The notes under the pieces: generated by a model
Told to the model about the DNA's origin: nothing
Seen by the model: only the letters and a program-made list of their open reading frames with translations
The model's database searches: none
In this document: positions 1 to 11,893 of the stretch, piece by piece
Numbering within the stretch: position 1 is the stretch's first letter
Layout: each line of letters opens with the position of its first letter
Made by a program: the position numbers and the translations under genes
NCBI RefSeq assembly: GCF_910592395.1
Contig: NC_088309.1
Location: forward strand, 8,682,501-8,746,500
Direction of reading: 5' to 3'
DNA from: Lineus longissimus
Taxonomy: Eukaryota; Nemertea; Pilidiophora; Heteronemertea; Lineidae
DNA: 64,000 nucleotides

Positions 1-3000
1 CAGTGTGGCTCATACATTATACCAAGCATGAATATTAATGCCGCTAAATAATGGATAGTTTAGCAACTAGCTGGGGAATTGATAACGAAGTGTCCCGTAC
101 AGTCGCTTTCAGCTATAGAAATGTAGGCAGCCTCTGCCGTGCATTGCCAATAGAGAGACCACGGAGTATTGTATTGGATTTCATGACAAGCATGCATAGC
201 AACCAAATGAAGGCCATACCAAGCAATTGAATGTGAATATGCTCCCACGTCATCAAATGCTTATGAAAAAATACAGCAAAACCGACATTATCTATCGGGA
301 AAATGGCGTTCAATGATATATTATATCCATTTGGTTACGGTAGACAAATCCGTGGTTTTGTTACTTGTGATTTGCCATGAGTGAAAACTTTGAAATGAAT
401 ATATGGTACGAACTAGCTCGTAAAAAGTAGCAGGCAGCCTATAATTTAAGAAACCAACCTGAAAACAATAGTCACAGTAATGTTTGAGATGAGAGGCACT
501 CCTCATATGCAGATGAGGCATAATTGAGTACCGAGAGTTCAACAATCCTTTTGGTCATACCATTGTCACATTTGTTAAATGTAATACCTTCTTACCTCCG
601 ATACCAGAAGCTGCAGCCGATAGTATCTTTTTGGCTGTTCAGATTCACTGCGACAGTCGGACAGATGTGTCAAGGACGCCCGTGAAGTTTGCTTGTCGTT
701 TCAAGGTCAATATTCGAATGCCAACCACGTCAATGCTCACAAACTACCGCAGCGGCTGCGGTTTCATTGACAAACCCCATCAGTTCTTTGACACTCGGAT
801 ATTGCCGGCATGGCCTAGTCGCCATTCGAATGTCATCGTGACAACATACCCATATAGTACATGTAACTGTTCTTTTACAAACTAGCTTTCGATAAGTTGC
901 CATTAAAATATTGGCCAAAGTCGGACAAATTGCCTATGCGATTGCAAAAGCCTTTTATATAGTAGGTTGTGAAAAATGCTCACTTTTCCACATGCTGATA
1001 AATTATGCATGGGGATTACTCTGTGTTACGACGGGCGTAATGGATGAAGCATATTTACCCATGTATCAAACGTGGTTCCAATATCTACGGAAATATAAGT
1101 AAGCGCGGGCTCCATATTGACATAGCGACTATGGTTTCGCCTTGAGGGAAATCATTTGTTTGGAATATGTCATCATAACGCTGACGAAGGACATTTGTAT
1201 GGAAATATAGTCATAATGAGATATGTGTGATGTTCTCCGCCATGTCATTGAGTGTACATGTATGTTGAGATTCCTTGGTGACAGCGACGCATTATATCCG
1301 GGTTTAACACATTACGAGTCATGTACATTTCGCCATTGTTTCGCCCACATCCGTGCAGGCAGCCTCAGAAACCACTACCTGCAACTTTCATAAGCCTATA
1401 GTTAATCCGATTTTACTCGTCAAAATTGCAACAATTCCGCTTGACCAACGAAAGCAATATTCAGTCTTCTATGTTTTATCTCTGTATAAGGATTATGCTG
1501 GTACGTGCACGTCAGAATCTGTAACACAAAACGCCCTTGCGATCTACAGGAATGTTTCCACAATTTTAAAACAGAGTTTGCCGGTATACAATCATGTAGA
1601 TACAGAGTATTATGATTTTCTCATAATTGTCACAAAGCGAAGAGCAGACAGTGTCGTTTATGTAATAAGGGACGGGCCTGTGTGCGTCAATGGTTTATAG
1701 GAGTGGGCAAAGCGATCAGGTCATATCAATTCATGAAAAGAAAGGTGCACAATTGCATATAATTATCAGTCTTTGACGACCCTAACAAGCAAAGCATCAA
1801 ATGCCCTCTACAAACACTTGAAACACAAATCGTCACTGTAATCATTTTTATTTATGTGGCTTATTGTATGATTCATATCAACCTGCTAACCTGGATCGGC
1901 TAGACCCTGGTTCTCTTTGATGCAACGTGCTGAAGCTAAGCTAGCCATCCACGCTTTATCGATTCTATGCTGTAGGATCGATTCTACAGAGGCGGGGTGT
2001 ACCAGGAGCAACTAATTCTATAACACTATCACTAACTATTATGCTGTATTTACTTTTGGTAACACATCATGTTGGCACGGGGAGTTAGAAAGGGAGGTGA
2101 AGTGTTAGTAACAGAAGGAATCGCGGCGTAACATTTCGATGCAATGTACACGTCTATCAGTCAAAAAGCCAACCTGCAATCAAAATAATTGTTTGCCTAA
2201 GATTAGTGAGAGTTGCAGGACACCCCGCCTTCGCATTCAGCACTGTGCATTAGGAACAAGAAACGAGCATGTACCAAAAGTAAACCACGACTTATCCTAT
2301 GAACGACAACGACACTCTATCTAAATAAAAATCATCAGGCAGATGTCATCAACATGAAGTTTTATGAATCGAACTGTGGCTTTAAAACAGCAGATGACGG
2401 CCAATATTTGCTCAGTCCACAAGACACATAATGTAAAACTGGAAAGCGCAGGTCACATCGTCCATCATACAACTGACCAAATGCATCCAAATAAACAGTT
2501 TCCATTATATGTGCACTTAGCAAAAATGCACTAATGAAAGTATGACTCGACCAGGACTGTTCTGAAGCTGGCTAGTAACATCCATGTAGAACCGATATTT
2601 GACTGCACTCTTCAACAAGGATGGTGGCTGCATGATTTGCAATGAGACGCTGTTTTTCTCCATTTTGCTTTCCTATTCTTCAGAAAACACATGAAAAACG
2701 ATTGTGTAGAGTGAGAACTTAATTATCAAAATTCAACATTCTATCCTGTCTATCCCAAGCGCGACCTTAATCATTCTTCGACTCCCTACCGCCCACCGCC
2801 CACGTGTACATGTACACATACATGCGCCCAAGTTTAACTTAACTGCGAGTGCCACAGATTAATCAAATTCCCGAAGAGCCATAAGAAATTATAGTTCAGT
2901 GTCATCGATGTATCGACATCTACAATCTTAACCAATAAGGCCTACTGTAAACAATACTTACACGGTGCGGAAGTTTAAACAGAATCGAAGAAGCCATAGC

Positions 3001-6000
3001 TGCAGCGTACTTATCGGAAAGCATCTTACGATGAACTGGACCGACAGCCTCTGATCAGATTGACCGGTCAGATCGAAGAAATAATGAAGAAATATATCTT
3101 TGCATTGAAATATCATTGAAGGCAGTCCCGATTTATTGTATTTTACTCGAGGCATCTGCACCTGGCACCACCATATTGTTCGATGCATTTGTTTTTGATA
3201 ACGTATTGCACACAATCAGAGTCTTCAGTCTGACACCAGCCTGCAGTGCATTGTGCCACGGAGTAAAATGCAATGCACTGCGCGGATACGTCACTGAGGA
3301 GCCGGTAAACAATCAAATACATTTAGAAAGAATGGTTTTTGAGCTTTTAAATGTTTTTGGCCAGCACAGATATGAACCCAGTATGTTTTTTTAGTAAACT
3401 GAAAAACCCCACACAGTTTTTGAGATTGTGTACAAAACCTTAAAAGGTTTTTTCTCTTTGCTGTAAAACCTCTTTTTCATCTCAAAAACCATTATTTCTA
3501 ACTGTATAATATCGGGTATTTACTTTTAAAATCCAGCTGTCTTTAAGGTTGTATATTCCTCGAGATCACAACCGCCAAACACTCACAGCGGAAGTTCAAC
3601 ATCTGCCATATTTAACTCACGTCTTGATAAGTTTGGTTAGTGGTGCACCACCCGATCACTTTAACATTCATCAAGGCACCTGAATTTTGCATATCCCATG
3701 CCATATCGGTTTCGCATTAACTTTCGATTTGCGATAACTTCTGTTCAATTTCCGTTGTGTATTCGACTTCTGTTTTGTTTTCTACTCCCGTATTTGTTTC
3801 GACTTCCGTTGTGAATTAATTTTGTGGTTACACACTAGTAATTCAATGCGCGAGACTATAGGTTGTATACAAAATATTAATTTGGATTTCTGATACATGG
3901 TATCAGTCACCAATAATACATGTAGATGAATTTTCCATTATAAAACATGCTTTATGAACTATAGATTTCTTCTGAAAAAGTGATGGCATGATTTTAGAAT
4001 AACAACTGCAGCAACCAGTATATATCATGATAGAACTCATTCAAGACGATAATGAGGGGGCCTCAGTGATTTAACACAATCACGTATATACTGGTACTTT
4101 GCAGGTCAAATCTAACCTCAACCACCATACTTGCCTTCTCCAGCTCCAGCTCTTGGTGTGGGGGTAGTACAAGGCCATGGCTTACAGTCTATTTCAAAGG
4201 CACCTTGATTATTTCGATATTTCACACAGAAAACACAAACGATCAAATAGTATTCTTTCGTGTAAAACTTCAAAATCTGGAGAAACATCTCAGGATCTGT
4301 TGTAACTTTATAACAACAGAGCGTTTCAATACTTAAAATTATCACTTGTGACATCTGAACATTGAATTGGAAGGGGGTCTGATAAATCGCAGACGTTTTA
4401 TGGAATTTTACTATGTTCTTTTACACGATACTTATCGATACTTATCGAGGAAGTTTACGCTGATCACTTGCCCTTATAAATAATACATATCACATCTTCC
4501 AAGAGCTACGCCCTATCGAGACAACATTTAATCTCGACTGGCAGAGTACAGTGAGAGCGAACGCAAATGAGAGCCACGCCCACCTTTCGACCTACAAGGC
4601 CCCTGTCATCTTCACGAACCCGAAATTCGCATTACTAATGGACGAATTGGAGCTTTGGGGACATGTTTAGCTGTCTCGTTCTTTATTGCAACGAAGGGGC
4701 GTGCTAAAATGTAGGAGCTGTTGGTGGGTCAAATGAACGAATCCGGTAAGGGAATTTATCAAAATTTATAAAATGAACAATTAATGCCAAATCATTGTCT
4801 TTAATGCTATCAATGGAATTGTATCTTGACACAACGGGGAATTGCATCAGCCGCTACGTGAACATAATGCTTGACACAAAACTGCATTATGACGACTGGC
4901 AACATTTCATATGTCCATTTTATTATTGATTTTTAAATTTGTTCCATTTGTTACCCTAATTACCTATGTGCTATTTTTAAGGGTATAGTTATAGGATAAA
5001 CCAGATTTTTAAACACGAGGCTTAGCCTGATATCTGGACTGTCTGTTTGTGGCTCCTTTATGGTATAGTCTAGTTCTAAAGTAAGGGACGGGACCAGTTT
5101 GAGCGCGATATAATTTTCAGCTTACAACATTGTCATCCTTAGTTCGATTGCAGGAAAATTGAAAACCAAATTGAATGAAAAAGACTAGTGGATCATAAGG
5201 TGTTAACTTACAGATGCCATTTCTCCAATCACTCGAATCCTGCTAATGATGCGATCAAAATTCAGAATCCGACAACAATCCTCCACTTTACGTCTTATCC
5301 TGAACCTAGGGCGTGAGCTCCCTGCTATGTGCTGCTGCTGCTGCTACTACAGTGAAGGCGAAGCTTGAAGAGGAGCGCCGCCCTATGAACACTTTCAACA
5401 AACAATCATTGTAACATTCTCGAAGGCAGATGAAATATTCAAGCATACAGTATTATCTGACCAATGATAGGATGGCCTGGAGAGATCTGGTCCGGACATG
5501 TGCAATGTCGAAACCCGACGGAACGCGCAATTGATGATGATAATTCTCTCTGTCAGAATCGGCGTCCATTTTGTGACGTCACAGTACATTTCGAGTCGTT
5601 TGTTTGTAAATTTGGCGAAATAAAAAGCCGCAGAGACTACATAGGTCTTTCGTGATCATCAGGGCACGGATGTAGAGCAAACCATCCGTGATCAGGATGT
5701 ATCAGTTCTCGTTTAAGGTCCATTTAAGCTTCGCAAAGTACTCTCAACGCCCAAATTGTCCTCATTTCAAATCTTCTTGTACTGGAATGCAGATTTTGGA
5801 TTCTGATCCGGAAAACTTCGTACTTTCTTTTGGGTGAAAATACTACAAAAAAATGTGTGTTTTTAAACAACGTCGGTTAAAGAACGTGAATGAACGATTC
5901 TAACGGGGACTGGTCATTATTTAAGATAGCCTAAGGTCGCTTATGTTCCTGGTCCCGTGATTGTGTCTGAGCACTTGACTGCCATTCGACAATCTGTCGT

Positions 6001-7480
6001 GTTGAAGTTATTCTGCAATCACGCAGCTCATACCGGCTTTTGATATTCTCAGACCAGCAAGGTATCACGAGAGACCACTGGCACCACAACAGCTTTGGGT
6101 TAACAAAAGCATGATTAATAATATTCGGCGAACAAAAACCAACATATCCTCCGTTTTGATGATTAGGGACGCTTTTTAAGTTCATAATCGGCATAAAAAT
6201 AGCCATTTTACTACGCTCGGGCTTTCAGGGATATGCTTGATATATTATCACTACCCCATTGTGGTGCTGAACACGTTTATGCGCGAGTAAACATGAGTGT
6301 TGAAAATCGGACTAACCAAAGTTGACATTCTCAATCCCTGACTGCACTGCGCATGGCAATGAAATGAATACGATTTCACCGCGTTTGCAAATTGTTAGTG
6401 CCACATTTGAACGAATCACTTCGTCATGCATTATTCATTAATGAGTAAATTAGTGTGATCATTATTGGTAATTCGTCATATTCGAAATTTCTCTTTAGGC
6501 TTATTCTTTAACTACAATGTCTTGGATGTTTCCATGGTACTGAATTGTATGGATAAAAACAAATCTTGGAGAAATGTGTGGCAATATCACAATATCGTCT
6601 TGTTTTTGCATTTGATAAAATCGAGAATAGAGAGTGTTGATTGATATTGAACGTTTTACATGAGAACGTATTTTGTCCAAATAGTATGCTAGATAATGCA
6701 TTGTAGTGTGTAGTGGTCCCAAAAGCGTAATTAAAGCGCATCTGTTAATATTTGATTTCGTTTTTGGGAAATCTTGCTAAATGTATGAGCGCAGGTACCA
6801 ACTCTATTGTGGAATCAGGTTATGTCACATTCAGAATGAACGCACAACGATACACAGACATATACTCTCTCATTCACAACTATTGACAAAATACGAGTTC
6901 AATATATCAATTTTAATGTTTATTCTTCTGATGATATGTGTGACGTAATTCTGACTCCGAGAATACAGCAGTATCGGTCTTTGGCACTGAAATTTTATGC
7001 ACGTCGGTTTCTAATATACAGCAGCCATTAATGTAGGTCTGCGATGTAGAGTCATGTTGTAGACCCTGTTTGAAGAGGATGTAAATGTGTGAGGGAACGT
7101 GCTGATCTCTACTCAACTGGGCGTCGGACTAGAAGCGCCGTCGTTTCTTTCGCAGAGGCTGCGTTAAGCTCACCTGATGCAAATAGGCCACCTACACGAA
7201 AACAATTGCTGTCTGTTTGGCAATTCCCCATATAGTCTGAAAACTCTCTAAGGCCGTGACTCCGGGCCGTCGGGTCGCGTTCTTTATCTCTCAGTATCGA
7301 TACCCAATCCATATAATTTGTCCTGCGTTCCGTCTTTCCTTCTCTATTCGTCATGGGAATCATTTTCAGTCACCACTTTCGCCCACTTATTAACCACTTC
7401 CTTGCCATATATCTGTTGGATATGAATGCACCGACTCGTCTGCATGTTGAAAATCCATACATACATTCGGTATATTTGTT
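1..7480. other. no recognisable gene; AT-rich intergenic or intronic DNA
   Basis: I read both strands and found only short open frames (up to about 115 codons, for example 1353-1700 on +) with no family motif and no convincing chain of splice sites. There is a short CTG run near 5331-5347 and a loose array of pyrimidine-rich phrases around 3720-3830. Promoters or noncoding RNAs could be present, but nothing in the sequence singles one out. Confidence 0.5.
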
Positions 7481-7648
7481 TTGTCAATATCATCAATTTC
7501 AAGTCTAAATGTGATTGAGGAACGGAAAGCAGACGGTATCTCACGTGTCAAAAAATCCATCATATCAAGTACAGCCAGTGTACTCCATTTATTGACCAGT
7601 GGTTTACGAAGAACCAATATGCACCATTCAGACGCGCGTTGGAAAACC

Positions 7649-10485
7649 ATGGAGCGGTGGCGAGGGAGAACTGTTCTGATAACTGGAGCCTCCTCGGCGG
7701 TAGGAGCGGCCGTCGCCTGCAAGCTCGTGTACCACGGCATGAAGGTCATCGGCAGCGGAAGAAATGTCAAGAAGATTCTGGTAAGACTTTATTTTGATTC
7801 TCGTCTGAATTCTTTCGCTTCAAGAAGAGGTATAGTCCCGGTGTAACAGTAAATGTCCCACTGAAAAAAAGTGACCAGTTGTGTGGTGACGGATTTAAAT
7901 TTGTTCCAGTGTAATTTAAATGAACAAAATGAAGTCGTATTTCTTTTACAGGAGGACTTGGACGAAACTTAAGTCGGCCCTTCCATGTTCCCTTCATTGC
8001 AAGGTTCAGGAGCGGTGTATCAATATTTATCTCTACGCCATAGATCCCCAAGTCTACCTGTGGTTGATAAATCAGCCGAGGGACATTGTGCTGCGATATG
8101 ATAATCATGTGGCAAGCTTGACGAAATAATTAACGTTTAGAAATGTTACACTTGCCTTTAGGTTCAATGTTATCATTATAGTACATTGAACATGCTTGAA
8201 GGGGGCTGTCGCCTCCTCAAAAAACTGCTGCGTCGAGTACACCAACAGGCCGGCCGGCGCGCGAGTGACATTTAGTCATCCAGAAATGATAATCAATGGT
8301 AAAAGTACCATCATGACCGTTATTACAATATAACTAAAGTGCAACAGTCGCTTGGGCGACACACAAACTCTGATATCCGTGCACTAAAAATGATTTACAG
8401 TGGAATTACAACAAGTGTTTGGCTGACTGGGACGCACTTCTGATAGACTTGGAAGTAACATCTGAAGTGATCAACCTGTACACCCAAATTTAAGTGCAAG
8501 TAGTTACGGGAAACGTTCACAAAAACTTCATTTTAGGCACTCTCCAATCAGCTAAAGGAAGAAGATGGTATGTCGTTTATCCAAGGAGGTTCGCTCTTCC
8601 CTCTGAAGTGTGACATATCGAAGGAGGAAAATATCATCAAGATGTTCCAGATTATAATGGAACTGTATGGTGGCGTTGATGTCTGTATTCATTGCGCATG
8701 CGCCAAAATGGATGCCAGCATCCTGCAAGGCAATGCTGCGGAGCTGAAACGCATGTTAGAGGTATTGGGTATTCTTAAACAGGGCAAAGTTAACTCTGTT
8801 AAATAAAGGTTCTTTAGACTACATGTACATGAATAAGTAACGTGAAGTAAAAGTGTTTATCATATTATCGGCCAAATGAAAGGGCCAGCACTTAACAATT
8901 AGCTTATGAGACACTATTTAGTTCCAAACTCCTGTATCCAGACACCGAGAAGGCTGCTTGTAACTGTGCCAGGGGCTAACCAACCGGCCTCATCGGAAAG
9001 GACTATCGAATCTAGCTCAAATCTTTCAGCCATCTGTTCACGAGTGAGACGGACGCCTTAACCGCGAGGCCATCGGTATCAATCACCTTCTAATTTTATG
9101 ACTTTAAAGCCATTGTCATGTTTTCAGATTAACGTTCAGGCAAGCAGCATCATAAGCCGAGAAGTTGTAAAATCACTTGCGAGTCGTGGGGTTGATGATG
9201 GACACATTTTCTATATCAACAGGTAAGTGCTTCGTATAGGTACATCTGTTTATGTCGTTTAAGGGTGCGGTGCTTTTTCGTGAATATTTTTAACAGGTTT
9301 CCATTTAGGATGCTTCTGGAACCCCCGATGCTTTTAATAGGGGATGTCGCGTAACGCTCTCTTCTTCTCATCACACTATCCCCCTTTGTCACAGTACAGC
9401 CAGCCATTTGGTGCCTGAAGACCCAGGTGTCCATGTCCTATCAATGACGCAGCATGCCTGCCTCGCCCAGGCAGAGGCCCTCAGACTGGAACTGAGGCAG
9501 ATGAGGTCCAGGATCAGAACAACGGTAGGTAAACAACGCACATACATTGTAATCTTCTGAATACGTAAGTGTTCCAATTGCAAATGATGAAGTAATTTTC
9601 AGAGTGGTCAATGACTTACAAAGTCGCAGGAATATGATATTCTTGTTACTTGATAGATTAAATTCAATAAATAATCATTTTACCAAACCAATTCATTTAA
9701 TAATCTGTAAAGGATTCACATTTTTTTATTCAGACCATATGCCCAGGGAAAACTAAAAATGATTATGTACGTCGCGATGGACGCTCTTATCAACAAAATG
9801 GAGAGATTATCGTGGATGCATTTCAGGTAAAGCAGTAGGCCTAAGAAAGAAAAACGGATTTTTATCCAAATTCATGTAAGAGGCAATATTTACACCATTG
9901 TAAAAAAATTCAGATTCAACCTCAAAGTACTACCCTTGAACATACAAAGACTTCATCGTCATAATTTGGGTGCTTACGTTTGGATTGAAGTTGCTGAATG
10001 GTCAACGACTTAGGAGAAGTTTCTTAATTTTTTACAGGCCCTTGAACCAGACGATGTAGCTGACGCATTGGTATACGCCCTGGGAACGCCTCCCCGTGTT
10101 CAGGTTGGTACACACGCAAATTTCGGAGAAATATTCTGGCGCTTGAGAAACCAAAAGAATCCTTCAAATTCAGTGATGGGTGTTTGATCGACCTAATTTC
10201 ATGTATTTCCCAATCAATCCTCGCCTTAAATATGTTTGCAACAATGTTTCCTATTACCTATATTTTGATTTTATCGAAAAATCTTTAAGGGGTGCGCATT
10301 TGTGTTGGTTGCAAAGCCCTAAAAGTCTTTTCAAGAGCTTAACTAAAACTCTTTTAGCGTTTGTATTTATACAGGTCGACGAGATTTCGCTGCGACCGAT
10401 AGATGAGGTCAGAGAGGGGAAAAGGAAGCCAGAGAAATCTGTGTTGGACGAGGAGGCCAAGGTTGCTGGAAAGAGTGTGTGTTGA
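7649..10485 (+). CDS. DHRS11-like short-chain dehydrogenase, probable pseudoenzyme (7 exons, 283 aa)
   Basis: Exons 7649-7780, 8537-8761, 9128-9222, 9395-9524, 9734-9826, 10038-10103 and 10375-10485 all have GT-AG borders and join in one frame. Family: classical SDR, closest in my memory to vertebrate DHRS11 (260 aa), a cytosolic NADP(H)-dependent keto-reductase. Shared landmarks are the MERW start, LKCDIS (67-72), GVDVCI (90-95), VDDGHI (141-146), LEPDDVADALVYAL in exon 6 and the SLRPIDEV end. The catalytic parts are changed: the NNAG motif reads HCAC (96-99), the active-site Ser is Ala153, Tyr is Leu166 and Lys is Gln170; only the tetrad Asn (121) remains. The glycine motif is also weakened (TGASSAVG, 12-19). 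An upstream in-frame ATG at 7619 is possible, but 7649 matches the family start. Frame and splice sites are intact, so I read it as a maintained non-catalytic SDR, not a pseudogene. Confidence 0.88.
8999..9075 (-). repeat. tRNA-derived SINE head or tRNA relic in a DHRS11-like intron
   Basis: Read on the minus strand, the segment begins with a Ser/Leu-type A box (TGGCCTCGCGGTTAAGGC) and carries a degenerate B box (GATTCGAT) about 50 bases on. The arms do not fold into a clean cloverleaf, so a SINE head or tRNA relic is likelier than a working tRNA gene. It lies in the intron between exons 2 and 3. Confidence 0.45.
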
Positions 10486-11893
10486 AACTTTCTCTTGGGA
10501 GTGGGACATATATTGTATCGCAGTCCTCAAAATGTGTTGGCAATGCATAACACCTCGGATAAATGAGCACTCCTTCCTAAATCACGGCCATCCAGGAAAG
10601 AATTTTCTCTATTCGGATCTACATGCGTAATATACTGATATATACATGTATAAGGCCATTAAAACAATATCTAAAACTCTCAGATATCCTGTAGGATATG
10701 TCATTTCTCAAGTTCTTTGGAAGAAAAAGCAAACGATATATTTTACGCAGGTTTTGCAGCTCTTACCTTCTTTACGAAAAGCTACGAACAACGAAGTACA
10801 TGTTCATGTTCATGTACGATGCATGTAAATGTACTGGTACTTTATTGGCCAATATCTTTTAACAATTTCCCCGATTCCTTGCACAACTATTAAGTATAGA
10901 CGATGGTCTACGAGCATAAATGAATAAGCACAGGACGTGGTGACCGAAAAGACGTTTGTAGTTCGTACATGTAGGTTGTCGTCCGTATGGGTTGCAAAAC
11001 GTGCCTATTAACAGGAAGTACGGCGGCATCACGTAATGATATTTTCCAGATACGCGCAATACAAACCCAAAGCAAAAAAAAGGAAGTCGGTGGTTACGTT
11101 TTATCAACAGTTGTTTGTTTATTTCCGCGGTTTGTTGCTATATTATTTTGTATTACATGTATATGGCTTTATCATATGTTTATACAAGTCGGATTTTCAT
11201 GTGAAAGGGACACACACTATCATGTAGTCACCTTCATCCCGCTAACCAGAGGCAGGACTGCGGATATTTGACCATTTCGCCTGTGAATTGCCTTATAAAA
11301 ATATTTTACCGTTATATAAGGGTATAGTGTGAAGGAAGACGATTGTGCCATGGACCTACGGTGGACAAATAAGTGAGGTGTCGCATCACAAGCAATACGT
11401 TGCGGGTAACCATGGTACCACATATAAAAATTCATACTCAGTCGTCTTGACACTTTCAATCGACTGAAGGACTTCGTTGTGAAAAGAACTCAAATGTTCT
11501 GATCGACTCGTAATTTGTTATATCCTATGATTCTCAGTTACTTGGATATAGAGACATGTGAAAAAAACCAATTGGCTGCTAAAGGCCTACGCGTTTGTTC
11601 AAAATTTGAAATTTGTGATTTTTCAATTTTTCAATTTTCAATTTTTCAATACACATTGAAAATAAATTTCAACAGTGCTCTTGTGTTCACCGATATACTC
11701 TATATAGGTCAATTTTCATTGCATGGTTACGGTATAGCGGCAATGTTTGTTTCTATTTCGTTGGGCAACAGATAGATGCAAGATGTACACGAATAACGTC
11801 GGCGCTTGGTGGATTTGTTGACAGGGAATAGCTATCGGCGCATCTTTCTGCTTGAATTGGTCGTCAAGATCAGAGGATCCACAGGAAGCAACA
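10486..11893. other. spacer between DHRS11-like gene and Cys-loop receptor
   Basis: About 1.4 kb. A possible polyadenylation signal ATTAAA lies near 10657. Around 11620-11655 is a short TTTTTCAA-type repeat. I see no coding sequence; any promoter of the receptor gene would lie toward the right end, but no core element stands out. Confidence 0.4.

Noticed and set aside
1353-1700. 115-codon plus-strand frame
   Set aside because: Unrecognised, no splice or regulatory context; length is within chance for this much DNA.
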